A model generated the notes under the pieces. That model searched no databases. It worked only from the letters and a program-made list of their open reading frames with translations, and was not told where the DNA came from. This document shows positions 23,590 through 34,738 of a DNA stretch of 64,000 bases, piece by piece. The position numbers and the translations under genes were made by a program. The stretch is from Pararge aegeria (taxonomy: Eukaryota; Arthropoda; Insecta; Lepidoptera; Nymphalidae): contig NC_053195.1 in NCBI RefSeq assembly GCF_905163445.1, positions 9,910,501 through 9,974,500 of the forward strand. The letters run 5' to 3'. Each line of letters opens with the position of its first letter. The stretch's first letter is position 1.

Positions 23590-24924
23590 ATGGATCTAGA
23601 TACACCTCCTGAGCCGCCCGACCCGGGGGCATCAGCCTCGTCTCGCAAACGACAAGGAGAGGATACCAACGTATATGCGGCCAAAAAAACTATAACTGAT
23701 CCTACTCAGGTAAACCCATCCGTTCAAAGCCTTTACATACATCCTTCCTTCACCGAAGGCGCCAAGTCATACTCTGACGATGATAATGGGCCTTTTATCG
23801 TCCAAGTCTCACGGGAAGTGGAGGACCCATCCTCTGGAGCGTCATTACGGGCTATAAATTTCGGTCAATTCTTGCACAAACACAAAATTGGTTCAATTAT
23901 CCACGACGGCGTCAAAAATATAGGCCGCAACAAAATTACTGTAGAGTTTACTTCTGCCCAAGCTGCCAACAACTTTCTGGTTAGTCCAGTTTTGAAGTTA
24001 TGCAAATATAGAGCTATAATTCCCACATACAACATAACCAGAATGGGGCTGGTGAAAGGAGTTCCCGTGGACTGGTCGATGGACGAGCTTGTTGATTCGC
24101 TAGAGCTCCCGCCTGGCTGTGGTGAGGTTCTGAAATCAAGGCGACTGAACAGAAAATCTGTCACAGAGGGTGTCATCACTTGGGTGCCTACCCAATCTGT
24201 TGTCCTAACCTTCAGGGGGCAAATGCTTCCTGCTAAGGTATATTCATACCACACCTCACTGCCAGTTGAAACATATAAACTTCCAACAATACAGTGCCAG
24301 AACTGCTGCCGTTTTGGCCACATTAAAACAATCTGCAGATCTAAGCCCAGATGCTACAGATGTGCTCAGCCCCATACAGGTGACTCATGTTTGGTCATCA
24401 AGGAATTATCTACATGTTTACACTGCTCTGGTAGTCATTTTGCTACTGATAAAGACTGCCCAGAATTCTCCAGGCAGCAATCTATTAAAATGGTCATGTC
24501 TCAGAATAATAAATCTTACATTGAAGCATCATCTCAGTTTCCTCCTGTCCGCAGGTCCTATGCTGAGATAACAAAAGAAATGTTTACTCCTACTAATGTA
24601 ACTTCCTCCAAAACCTCCTACCGGCAAACAGTTTTCCGCTCTCCTCGTCCCCGAGCTCCTCTAGCAAAGGGCTACGATAAAAAAGCTGTTCAGACTATTG
24701 TCGGTGATTACTCCTCATCCCTTCCTAATGGATGCGCTCTCAACAACAATGTTGAGAACCCTCCCTCCCAAGGTAAAATGCTTGAGTTTATCTCCGAATT
24801 TCTACTTAGTATTGTCGCTCCATGTAGTGAAATTCCCTTACCGCCCAACGTTGCCAAAAACTTAAGCCAACTTTTTAAACTACTCCAAAATGGGCCCAAT
24901 AACCCTGCTACAGTGGAACTGTAA
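23590..24924 (+). CDS. LINE ORF1 protein with three zinc knuckles
   Basis: Start chosen at ATG 23590 (context aaaATGG) and not at an upstream in-frame start, giving 444 residues beginning 'MDLDTPPEPPDPGASASS'. The N-terminal third is Pro/Ser-rich and disordered-looking; the centre is the RRM-like part usual for jockey ORF1; residues about 236-290 carry three zinc-knuckle-like motifs: 'CQNCCRFGHIKTIC', 'CYRCAQPHTGDSC' and 'CLHCSGSHFATDKDC'. Such proteins bind element RNA and chaperone nucleic acid during retrotransposition. It is open from start to stop with no frameshift and is the only coding product the element keeps. The stop overlaps the ORF2 start by 35 bases in the +1 frame, an arrangement typical of non-LTR elements. 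Confidence 0.88.
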   Translation: MDLDTPPEPPDPGASASSRKRQGEDTNVYAAKKTITDPTQVNPSVQSLYIHPSFTEGAKSYSDDDNGPFIVQVSREVEDPSSGASLRAINFGQFLHKHKIGSIIHDGVKNIGRNKITVEFTSAQAANNFLVSPVLKLCKYRAIIPTYNITRMGLVKGVPVDWSMDELVDSLELPPGCGEVLKSRRLNRKSVTEGVITWVPTQSVVLTFRGQMLPAKVYSYHTSLPVETYKLPTIQCQNCCRFGHIKTICRSKPRCYRCAQPHTGDSCLVIKELSTCLHCSGSHFATDKDCPEFSRQQSIKMVMSQNNKSYIEASSQFPPVRRSYAEITKEMFTPTNVTSSKTSYRQTVFRSPRPRAPLAKGYDKKAVQTIVGDYSSSLPNGCALNNNVENPPSQGKMLEFISEFLLSIVAPCSEIPLPPNVAKNLSQLFKLLQNGPNNPATVEL

Positions 24925-25000
24925 AAGTTTACGTCCCAAGAAACATGAGTTAACCTTCATAATCCCACCATTCTTCCTCCCAAAGTCCCCCGTCCTTTGA
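24890..25000 (+). pseudogene. remnant of LINE ORF2 (endonuclease start)
   Basis: A +1-frame ATG opens 'MGPITLLQWNCKSLRPKKHE', which matches the usual beginning of the AP-endonuclease domain in jockey/I-type ORF2 ('LLQWNCRS...'). After about 22 residues the frame runs into unrelated sequence and stops at 24998-25000. The rest of the endonuclease and the whole reverse transcriptase are deleted. Confidence 0.75.
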
Positions 25001-25388
25001 GTGTTAAATGTTTTTTAATGTTTGTTTTCAGTCCTTATTGTAGATTTTTATGTAAATATATAGTAAGTAATAAAATTAAAGTATAATGTACAAAAAATAT
25101 CCGTGTAAGATATATATGCATGTGTTGTCTGTGTCCTTAGGTTAAAGAGCTAACTAGCTAATAACAACTATTTCTTGGTACAAATTCAAAATTAACTTTT
25201 CATTAGTTTCACCGATCAATCTCCTTCGTGCCTTCTTCATCTACAAGACATTGGCGAAATACCTTGTGCCCAGTTGGCGCAGACAAAAGCCATAAACAAG
25301 AATTGAATTGAAAGGTAGGTCTAAATAGAAATGTTGCTGCTTTTTTTAAAAAATAATAGCTATTGCTTTATTTATTAAAATTAACACA

Positions 25389-28300
25389 ATGATTCGGCGA
25401 TTTAATGAAGTTTTAAAATATAATTTGTGTTGCATTAGTAGGATAGATATTAGAAGCAAAACGTGCAAGCCAGTATTAAAAAACGCCAAGAAAATGTTTA
25501 AATCAGCTGTTTTTAATCTTCAAGAGGCGAATGCAGATCAAGTGCAAGAATTTTTAAATTCTTTTGATACAGTTTTAAGCGATTGTGATGGTAAGAATTA
25601 TTAGATAAAAGTAGTGAAACAATCTGATAATTTATTGCTGCTGTCTCCTGTTCCTGATTTCCTTAATTAATGCCTCTACAACATTTAGTATGTTACATGT
25701 TATGTGATTTATCAATAATATAACTTTATGTTAAAGGTGTTTTATGGATAAATAATACTGCAATTCCTGGTTCACCCGAAGCTATGAATTACTTTCGAAA
25801 AATGGGTAAAAGAATATTTTTTGTAACCAACAACTCTACTAAAGTCCGTAGTGACTTTGCTCTAAAAGCCCAAGAGCTAGGATTTATTGCTGAACCGGTG
25901 AGGAAGATTTTTAATTTACAATTATTATAAGTAACCATAATTTTACTATCTACACCTTACTGTTCTAGTACAGTTATAGAAGAGAGATACGGGAGTTAAA
26001 TGCTTTTGATGTTGTGGTAAATGCTGATTGTTTAGACACCATTTTGTAACAGATTAGCAGAATTAAAATCTATTAATTCTTACCTGTCTTAAAATGCAAA
26101 CAATCTTTTTGTTACTTTTAAGTATTAAGTTTATTTTAAATTGTCAAGAAAATAATACAAACACACTTACATATTTTTTTATTTATTGTATTATGCTTGC
26201 TATTTAATATTTTTAAATTGTTCTTTACACTAAAAAGTAATGGAAAGATTGTTTCTATTTTGAAAAGTTAAAAAAAATGGAAAGACCCTTACTACTGAGG
26301 TTGTAAAGTATAATTTTCTTGTTCTTCAATACACTGTACTTATTGCAAATAAATGTGCTAGCAGTCCATAGCTGGAATAAAAGGGCAAATGAGAGGATTT
26401 GCCCATAATCACTGAGCTAGGCAGAACGGTTGGTGATAGCAGTAAATGGTAGTAGAAGCACAGGATGCTGCTGGAAAACAACTAAGAGAATAAGCTCTGT
26501 TGTATTTTCTTATTTGTTTTTGAACGATAACTCATCACTGGCAACATGTATTATTCGAACACCACTAGGGTACTAATTAATATAAAATAAAATAAATAAA
26601 TAAATATACTATGACAAGACACACATTGCTATCTAGCCCCAAAGTAAGCGTAGCTTGTGTTATGGGTACTAGGATTGCTGATGAATATTTTTATGAATAT
26701 AATACACATAAATACTTATAATATACATATAAACACCCAGACACTGAAAAACATTCATGTTCATCACTCAAACATTTTTCCAGTTGTGGTAATAGAACCC
26801 ACAGCCTTGGATGCGGAAAGCAGGGTCACTGCCCACTGCACCACTCGGCTGTCAATATAGCTATAGGTTTATAAATTTTTGCAATATGTTGTATTGTAAG
26901 CCTTCATAGTATATGCTATTGGAGAATCTATTTGACTGTTTATTTATTTTCAACAGGAAGAAATCCTATCAACTGCATATCTAGTAGCGCATTATCTTAA
27001 AGGCATTGGTTTCACAAAAAAAGTGTACCTGGTTGGTTCAAATGGAATTGGTGATGAATTGAAAGCTGTTGGAATAAGGCATTTTGGTGTTGGAGTAAGT
27101 CCAGAACTAATATTTTCTGTTTACTAAATAAGTGATGTTTATTTTCTTGTACAAGAATTTCTAAATATATTTATTGTACTTGGTGAATCCAAGTATAAAT
27201 ATTGATGCAGAACCTAAATACATTTGTTTTCACTGTAAAGGTTATACCTATCATTAATTTTTTATGCTTATTTTCATGAAGATCTGATTATCATTAATGG
27301 AGAGGATAGTACAGCTCAGTGGACATTAGCATCAGCAACTTTCTCACTTAAGACTTAAAAATACGTAATACATGCAAACTTGCAACGTAAATTAGTGTAT
27401 TACCACTAGCACTAAAAAAAGTTTAACAATTACTGTTTGTTGTTATTTATAGCTGAGTAAGGTGGATGCTCAATTCCTCTTCAAACTGTTAGTCAACCAT
27501 CCATTTACCAACTTCAGTCAACATTGCTTACTCAGCACAATCAATGTGTGGACTAGCAACTATTTACTAAAGATTTACTAATAGATGATATTGATTCTAA
27601 ACCAAACATCTTTCGGTTATTTGCATTATTGTGATATAGACCGGAAAGTATGATTATTGTCATCAATGTTTTATTATAGAATTTCATATTATATGAAACT
27701 TCGGGTGTAAGAGTGTAATATGAAATCAATTTTGTTTATTAACTAATGAACAAATTGACGATTAATCATAGCTCAGGTTAATGGTTTTTTGCAAATCCCG
27801 AGGGAGCCCTTTTTCTCCCTCAGAAAAAATATAAAACTCTCCCAGTTAAAAAAGATAATGAATAAACTCTACATCCTTTTAACTTACTCTATGACAAAAA
27901 TCTAGCTGATTGGTTGCTTAGTTATGGTGTGAAGGAAGGACAAACAAACAAACAAACGTACCAATCCACTTACTCTAATTATATTAGTATCTAATTAACT
28001 TTTGTTTTTAGCCAGACCAAGTGAAAACAGATTTCAAGTCCATGTCCCCATCAGATATGGATCCGGAAGTAGGTGCAGTTGTGGTTGGTTTTGATGAACA
28101 TATAAGCTACCCCAAATTTATGAAGGCAGCATCATATCTCTCAAATGAAGAGTGTCTGTTCATAGCCACCAACACAGATGAAAGGTTTCCAAAGTCCAGC
28201 TCTATTATAATACCTGGAACAGGTACTCTTGTAAGAGCAGTTGAGACATGCTCGGAGAGGAAAGCATTGGTGCTTGGAAAACCGAATGACTATGTTAGAA

Positions 28301-29162
28301 AGTTCTTGGAGTCCTTTGGATTTGATCCAGCAAGGACCTTGATGATTGGTGACAGGTAATTTCATGATTGATTATTTAAGCTGACTTCCAAAATCACTGA
28401 GTTTCCTTTGTAATATAGACAAGTTATTTGTCGTTTTAATGTGTTTATTTAACCGAAAGTATGTTTTCAAATCTTTGATCAATTTCTCCCAATTATTATT
28501 GCTCAATACCATAGGCGGAATGCCATATGAAAAGAAAAACCGAATATGGTTTATCTGAGCGTTTTGTGGTTAAGAGCGGATTGAACCGTTGACTCCGATA
28601 GGTTTCAGACCAGACAAGAGAGAGTAATTATATACTCCTAAACGGTCCCTCCTGGACTCGAAGCGCTTACCACTACGCCACTGAGATAATCGAAATCTAT
28701 TATAATAATATCGTCTTCCTGCCTTAAAACACTATGGAGTTTTCGCCCGCAAAGAAGTTTTTTCCAATCTGGCTAAGTTCTGTACGGTACTATAAAATAT
28801 TTAGAAAAATCTCAGTCTCAGGAAGAATAAATTTAACCAATACTTAAGTAGAACAAAATCATTATTTAATTATTAATAATATGACATCAACAGACCGTAG
28901 AATCCGGAATGGTAGCTTTAAGTTTAATTACATAGATTTCGGCGATTCATTTTTATTTATTTAGATCAGTAACTACTTGTTTTTTTATAGGTGTAACACG
29001 GACATAGAATTCGGCGTGCGTTGCGGTTTTCAAACTCTGCTTGTTATGACAGGAGTCACATCTGCCAAGGATTTGGAGAAAATGAGGAATGAGAAAACTC
29101 CACCGCTACCGGATGTTGTTCTACCAAAGTTAGGAGATATATTAAACTTGACTCCATCATAG
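25389..29162 (+). CDS. HAD-family phosphoglycolate/glycerol-3-phosphate phosphatase-like
   Basis: Five phase-matched exons, 25389-25590, 25737-25897, 26957-27094, 28012-28355 and 28991-29162 (TAG), give 338 residues. Met36 (25494) is an alternative start that would yield 303 residues, nearer the usual size; the extra N-terminus is basic and could be a targeting peptide. HAD motifs are complete: motif I 'SDCDGVLW' across the exon 1/2 junction (nucleophile and acid Asp), motif II 'VTNNSTK', motif III Lys in 'LGKPN', and motif IV 'MIGDRCNTDIEFG'. A C2-type cap lies between motifs II and III. The PGP/PDXP family dephosphorylates 2-phosphoglycolate, glycerol 3-phosphate or pyridoxal phosphate in the cytosol; which substrate applies cannot be told here. 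The gene starts just downstream of the LINE insertion, so its promoter or 5' UTR has probably been displaced by 2 kb. Introns hold SINEs and LINE tails. Confidence 0.87.
26355..26520 (+). repeat. interspersed repeat (family D), phosphatase intron 2
   Basis: Degenerate copy: 'gcagtccatagctggaataaa', 'ggttggtgatagcagtaaatgg', 'agctctgttgtattttctta'. It follows the same order as the copy at 11427. Confidence 0.6.
26600..26865 (-). repeat. tRNA-headed SINE (family B), phosphatase intron 2
   Basis: Minus orientation. The head at 26780-26865 reads (minus) as a tRNA-like piece with a B-box; plus strand shows 'agttgtggtaatagaaccca' and 'agccttggatgcggaaagcag'. The body contains 'gccccaaagtaagcgtagct' and 'cccagacactgaaaaacatt'. 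Related copies are at 31.7 and 57.9 kb. Confidence 0.8.
27770..27990 (+). repeat. LINE 3' tail-like fragment, phosphatase intron 3
   Basis: 'gcaaatcccgagggagcc', 'gattggttgcttagttatgg' and 'gtgaaggaaggacaaacaaa' followed by an 'aattatattagtat' end. This is the usual sequence of lepidopteran retroelement 3' ends. It lies just upstream of the exon at 28012. Confidence 0.65.
28540..28690 (-). repeat. tRNA-like repeat, phosphatase intron 4
   Basis: 'cctggactcgaagcgcttac' and 'cactacgccactgagataat' read on the minus strand as a tRNA-like head with A- and B-box resemblance. No intact cloverleaf is evident, so a SINE fragment is likelier than a tRNA gene. Confidence 0.45.
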
Positions 29163-29709
29163 TGTTATTTAAAATTATGTTAAGCTATTGCAAATTGTAG
29201 ATCAATTGTCAATGAAAATGTGATAATATGTTTCATAAACGTTATTTTTTATATAATTTATAAGCATGTTTTTTAACATTATACTTAATAACTAATTACT
29301 CATTATTCTTAACTTAGTAAATTCAATCGTTACCATCTCTTCTTGTTTGCAATGGTAAATCAGAAAAATGTTCTACCTCCTACGCCTGATATTACCAAGT
29401 TTCGCTAATCGATAGATATCTCATAATAGACATCTCGGTTGAAATTATCTGTTTGATTATCGATATCGTGAAATGGTATGCAACTTCATCTAGCACTAGC
29501 TAGCGTTTCCCCACGTACAATTTATTTTAAGTTGCCCATGCAAACTTTCATACGTTATTCAACACAAAATAATGTATGAAATATGTAAAACAGTATTTTA
29601 CATTATAGTAACGTACAATTGCAGTTACTATATATCATTATTTTTTGTGAAATACTTGTGGGTACTTGCGCTAACTACACAGATGTAAAAGTTCCTACAA
29701 ATCGCTCTT

Positions 29710-29756
29710 CACAAGGCTAGTTCGCTAGTTGGCAAGCCCTTCAAACTAGCCTTGTG
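29710..29756. repeat. 13-bp inverted repeat
   Basis: 'cacaaggctagtt' at 29710-29722 is inverted perfectly at 29744-29756 around a 21-base spacer. Confidence 0.8.
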
Positions 29757-31659
29757 GAAAGCAGGGTTACTAAACCACAGGGGTTATTTCAGTATTCATA
29801 ACCATGAGTAACGTAAGACATCAGACCGCAAGAGCTGTTTACAACATGCTCTCATGGAAATGCAAGCGTCCGACCAATCACAAGTCACGCTCCTTTGATT
29901 AAGACCTGTGATTGGTTACACGTGAACTCAGATATGATATTCTTAAATTGTACTGTACAAAAGTTGTTTTCAAAAAACCGACTATGCAATCGACCACTTA
30001 CAAAGTTTTGTTTGTATTTTGAGGCAAAACGGACAATCTGCAGACTTAAAAATACTGGAAAATAGGTTGAACTTCTGCAGTAAGACTATTTGTATTTGGA
30101 TAACAATAAGGTCGGATTAGATTTAAGAAGGATAACTATTTCAAATGTTAAGTTTAAGAAACAAGAATGATCATGCATACAGAAAAATTAAGTTTATAGT
30201 GATCGCAAAACGAGTAGTCCCATCTGAATACGAGGCAAATGATTGTCCAGCAAAACAAACCTTAGCGGGACGTAAACTGCCATGTTGCAATTTCAAATGG
30301 ATAATTTTTTTTGCAAGTATTGATAGCTTGCCGAAGGTAAGAAATCTTAATGCCGATGACGTGAAACTGCTATTGGTTTAGTGCCTGGAAGGCTCTGTAT
30401 AGCATGATTAAGATATTTACAAAGCTATCCTTCGCAGCAAAACGTGAATCCATCTCGATAGCGAGACCACCAAATTATTGTGTATACCGAATACGGAAGT
30501 AGCTACGGTTAAAGGTTTTTATTTTTGTTTAAATTTTTTATTATGAAACACATACTTAGTGTGTATATCTTATTAGTCAATTCTAATCCTTAGACACCAG
30601 TTTATGTTATTAGATATTTATTATTTATATACTTTAAAAGGGGCTAATTAAGTATGGATAAATACCTACAATAACTACCCGCTGCCATATTATTTTTGCA
30701 TTTTTTTAAATTACGACGGTTGCCATATTCTTTTTTTTGTTTCTCTGTGTTTGTATTCTTATAGTATGAGAAAGTTAGAAATAAAACACGGGTAAGAAAC
30801 TACTTCATTAAAGCGTTTTATCTAACAATACGTTTACTGTACATTTTTATCGTTTAGTCTGTAAAAATAATTTTTTGACGATCAGTTCCAGCAATTCATG
30901 CATTTATCTGTTTCAAATTTGTGTAGGTAATTATTTATACTGTATGGCAATCTAATCAGGTGCTTAATTATTGTATTGCATTCCTTATTTTTTTATGTAC
31001 AATAAACCATGTGATTATAACAAGTGTCTATATTGCTTTAAATATAGTTAACAATTACCTACTTAGATGTACATAAAAAAGTACAATACGTTGCACTAAA
31101 TGTATTATATAGAATATGTATCTGTTACGGTAAATGTAATAAATTTGATTATTTTAAACAATAATCAGACTTTATTAATAATTCACTCATGATTTGGTAA
31201 ATGTGATAAAAAACAGTTTATCGAGTTTTTTTGTGTTGCGGAAAAAGTATTTATGTTTGGGCAAAAATTTGCCTTTTGACATTGTGAGAAAATGATTAAG
31301 AAATATTTCCTAGCCTAATTAATTTCTTACTTGCACTGCCAATTTGGGCATTAATTATTAATGATTATTTTCCAAAACTTGATGAAACTGTAAAGGTAGA
31401 AATCCTTAGGGACGTTTTTTTTCAGAAAAAAAAAATTCGTAAGGAGTTTCCATTTGCTGTCTGTAATACTCCACATATTCCGATCACCGCCAATTATTAA
31501 TCATTTTCAATTAATTACACTTGCCGTAACATATGCATTGTCCATCTATTAAATATGAATACAGTATTCAGAAAAAAGTTATGTAGTTTTTGTACATTGA
31601 ACATACCTACTTCGCAGCGCTGAGTAGTCGCAGCGTCCGGCAACTTCGAGCAGAATTTA

Positions 31660-31915
31660 ATAATAATAAATATACTACGAGAAAACATACATCGCCATCT
31701 AGCCCCAAAGTAAACGTAGCTTGTGTTATGGGTACTGAGATGACGGATGAATATTTTATTTCATACATAAACACCTATAATATACATATTAATAGTAATA
31801 ATATACATATAAAAACCCAGACACTGAAAAACATTCAAGTTCGTCACACACATTTTTCCAGTTGTGGGAATCGAACCCACAGCCTTGGACTCAGAAAGCA
31901 GGGTCGCTATATTTC
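31660..31915 (-). repeat. tRNA-headed SINE (family B)
   Basis: Same order as the 26.6 kb copy: 'gccccaaagtaaacgtagct', 'cccagacactgaaaaacatt', then the head 'gggaatcgaacccacagcct' and 'tcagaaagcagggtcgct' (B-box-like on the minus strand). Confidence 0.85.
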
Positions 31916-31964
31916 TCCCGTTATATTTATCAACCTATTACAACTTACAAGGCCCTACAGGGCA

Positions 31965-32100
31965 CGGGTTTTCTCTCAGAATGAGAAGGGTTTAGGCCGT
32001 AGTCCGCCACGCTGGCAAAGTGCGGATTAGTTACTTCTAAGTTCTCACACGCCTTTGAGAACGTTACGGAAAACTTGGTCTTAAACTCAATCTCACGATG
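31965..32100 (-). repeat. SINE fragment (family A)
   Basis: 'tctcagaatgagaagggttt', 'aggccgtagtccgccacgct' and 'acacgcctttgagaacgtta', truncated before the tRNA-like head. It abuts the family B SINE on one side and a LINE fragment on the other. Confidence 0.8.
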
Positions 32101-32152
32101 TCTTCTATCAACGTAAAAGTAAGTGACATTCATATTGCTTTTATTTAAAACT

Positions 32153-32625
32153 AGCTGTTGCCCGCGACTTCGTCTGCGTTTGATTTTGTTTTTTGACAAC
32201 TAAATTGAATGCCTTATGCCAGGCATTCAATTTAGTTGTAGTTTAAAAAAAAAAATAAAGTATTCAGTATCGCTCAGCCTTAAATGAGGGGTTTGCTGCT
32301 GTCCGCTGAGGAGTTCTGTCCTCTATCTCATACCAGATTCATCAGATCTACGCAAAGTTTGGGCAAAATTAAGCACATATTATAACCTCTAGTACAAAAA
32401 TAATTATTTAAATCGGTTATGGAGTTATGGTGTAAAATCGTCAAACACTTTCATCTCCTCTCCCAAAGAAACCGGGCTTAATGTTGGGATAAAAAGTATC
32501 CTATATTTCTTCTAACACTTCCAAGAATATGTGTACAAAGTTTCATGAGGATCGGTTAAGTAGTTTTTGCGTGAAAGCTTAACAAACAAACTTACATTGA
32601 GATTTATAATATTAGTAGGGATGCA
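32153..32625 (+). repeat. LINE-tail repeat with a palindromic insertion
   Basis: Begins 'ctagctgttgcccgcgactt' and ends 'gatttataatattagtaggg', the common lepidopteran retroelement signature. Compared with the inverted relative at about 58260-58345, it carries extra sequence at about 32190-32250 between 'gattttgtttt' and 'aaagtattcagtatcgct'. That extra piece is a 19-bp inverted repeat, 32196-32214 and 32221-32239, with 6 bases between. Confidence 0.75.
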
Positions 32626-33394
32626 AATAACGAAAGAAAGAAAGGTAAACCAAAGCCATGGCTGAACGTTCCACAATTTTTCCTGTAATTTTCACAAACT
32701 GCGGACATGAATAGTGTTTTTTTTTTAACTTTTCTTGATTATTCCACATCGACGCGATTCAATAAAAAAAAGCTTGTTTAAAATGTGTAAATCTTTTCAT
32801 TTGATAGCCCTTCTATGTATTGACAAATAAAAAAAAAAAAGAAAAGAAATAAATATTAATAATATATTGCAGCTTTTTTTTGTATTTTTAAGAAAAATAT
32901 TTTTTTTACTTGCAAACAAGTGGAAGAAGTAATGTGGACCTTTATCCACATAATAACATACCTTAAACCATTCCAAGTTTCCATAAAAGTTTCATATTTC
33001 TCGACTGACTGAAAGTCGCACCATAGTCCATAGAGACCTTCGTACCGTTTTAGAAACGGAACCCTGAAAATTGCTAAACCAAGGAAATTAAAGTACCTAC
33101 TAGATAAGTATTACATATGACTTCAAAAAAGCTTATTCTTCGATTCAAAATAGAACGAATCTTTAAAAAATGGGAGCAATGCAACGCTGGACAGTTACGC
33201 TACGTGATGTATGAAACAGACATCAAAAATAGGTCAGTGGTTCAAATGTGTTGGTATGTCTAGTATACTCGAATTGGTATCGCTGAAGCAACTCTCTGGA
33301 TCGAAAACTGCTTAGCTTCGAATTGTCTCATTTCAATTTAAACAAAATTCATTTCAATTTAAATAGTTTACCACCCCATTAATAGTTTTAACAT

Positions 33395-33500
33395 ATTGGT
33401 TATCATGTTCGACTAACGATCACTAGATCCTGGGTTCTATTCCCGGGTCGGGCCAAAATATATGTACGTACGGTGGTACAAAGCCATACAAACATTTCTT
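33395..33500 (+). repeat. tRNA-like SINE
   Basis: 'ggttatcatgttcgactaac' and 'tcctgggttctattcccggg' resemble the A-box region and B-box of a tRNA; 'ggtggtacaaagccatacaaa' follows. The anticodon region does not fold convincingly. Confidence 0.5.
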
Positions 33501-34559
33501 AAGTAGAGTTGTGACAACAAATATTCTTTTTAGGAATTTTTAATAGCGAATAGTTAGAACATTTCCTTGCCCACCCCCCTGAAGTGTTGGTGGCTTATGT
33601 GCGATAGACACCTTTTGAAGTTCGCCAACCCGCATTGCTACAGAGTGGAGGGGCCAAGCTCTAAATCAAACAGAGCCGGCCTGAAACCCAGATCACAGCA
33701 GTGGACATGATTTATAGGCTGCCCATATGGTAAGTAAATAATTAATTATATTGTGAGTACTAAAATTATCTAAAAATTATAAGCATTAGCTTATAATTTT
33801 CATAGCTTCTTTCATTAGAAAGGAGCTCTGAAAATTAAAAATCGGGCTCTTCTCACGAAATCTGCCTTCCGAACCGGTGGTGGCAGAGTCACTACAAACA
33901 GACTGACTTGACGTCTATAAACTAGGCCTAAACTATATACCTACATGATTTTTTATTTGTTTGAACGCCAATCTTTTGATTTTACAGTCCGTCCAGAATT
34001 GTGAAGTTTTGCTCTGTTTATAGGCGATGGTTATCAGGTGGATGGATCAGGTGGGCCATCTGCTTTGTCCGTAAATTATAACTATAAAAAAATATATCTA
34101 GATAAAAATAGTTTAGAGATAGACTTAGAATAACAAATACATTTTAGGACTTATAAATATTCCAATCATAACGGGGTTAATAGGGTATGAGAGTTTATTT
34201 GTTGGAACGCACTAAACTTGAAAACTACGTTAATTATTCTTTCTATAAATATTTGACCGGAGTAAACTTAGTAGGTGGGTAGAAGAATTTGTTTTTTTTC
34301 ATCAATACAAGTACAATTATTTGAAAGCCATTTCATCAATTTCCAACAATACTTATGTCATCCTGACTATACTCAGGATTAGTTCTAAATTATAGTAAAA
34401 ACTAACGTAGACAGATCGTAGTAGAAGCCATTTAAAATTCTTTGAGCTCTGTGTAGATGGTTATAACTAATATCCCCGACGGAGCCATACAGGCGAAATA
34501 GAGCGTTCCCCATTGTGTACTGGGGAAGCAGGAACATGGGGAAGGTGGGACGCATGCGC

Positions 34560-34738
34560 TGTAATGTAGCTCAGCGCTCAATCTGGCAGTTTGGCAGTAC
34601 TCTACAGTGGATGTCTACACATAAAACTCGCGCTCAGCGGACACCGTATCGGCACCACGACAGTTTCAGTTACGCCGCGAGAGACGCGCGCCGCCACAGT
34701 GCTGTGATATCATCCATTAACACTATTTACTTTATCAT
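34560..34738 (+). promoter_or_regulatory. candidate promoter / untranslated first exon
   Basis: A GC-rich, non-repetitive island in AT-rich DNA, ending in 'tttatcat|gtgagtcaatg', a good splice donor with GT at 34739. No start codon leads to a conserved protein. The TPPP coding exon at 45783 is preceded by an acceptor ('cacctttccag') and therefore needs an upstream 5' UTR exon on this strand; this island is the best candidate seen, which would make an 11-kb first intron. This link is inference. Confidence 0.35.

Larger units (their letters stand above)
23299..25310 (+). mobile_element. jockey-like non-LTR element lacking almost all of ORF2
   Basis: The borders are exact because the target duplication and an empty copy are both present. 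The 2012-bp element has a 5' UTR of about 290 bp, an intact ORF1 (23590-24924), the first codons of an ORF2 (24890-25000), then a 3' region of about 310 bp ending in 'aagaattgaattg' instead of poly-A. A full-length jockey-type element would carry some 2.5-3 kb of endonuclease and reverse transcriptase here; both are missing. The 5' end looks complete, so this is an internal deletion and not the usual 5' truncation. The low divergence between occupied and empty sites suggests a recent insertion. It sits 70 bp upstream of the HAD phosphatase start codon. Confidence 0.85.
23223..25351 (+). repeat. host repeat unit split by LINE insertion, with 13-bp target duplication
   Basis: Left part 23223-23298 and right part 25311-25351. 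Both borders carry 'aaaggtaggtcta' (23286-23298 and 25311-25323), the duplication made on insertion. The intact counterpart is at 21689-21787. Confidence 0.9.
29163..34559. other. intergenic, repeat-rich
   Basis: No gene is supported. Contents: an inverted repeat at 29710-29756, two inverted CCAAT-type phrases ('accaatcaca' and 'tgtgattggt', about 29875-29920), AT-rich DNA to 31.5 kb, a family B SINE, a family A SINE fragment, a LINE fragment with a palindromic insert, a tRNA-like SINE, and a 12-bp inverted repeat at 33773-33800. Confidence 0.5.
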
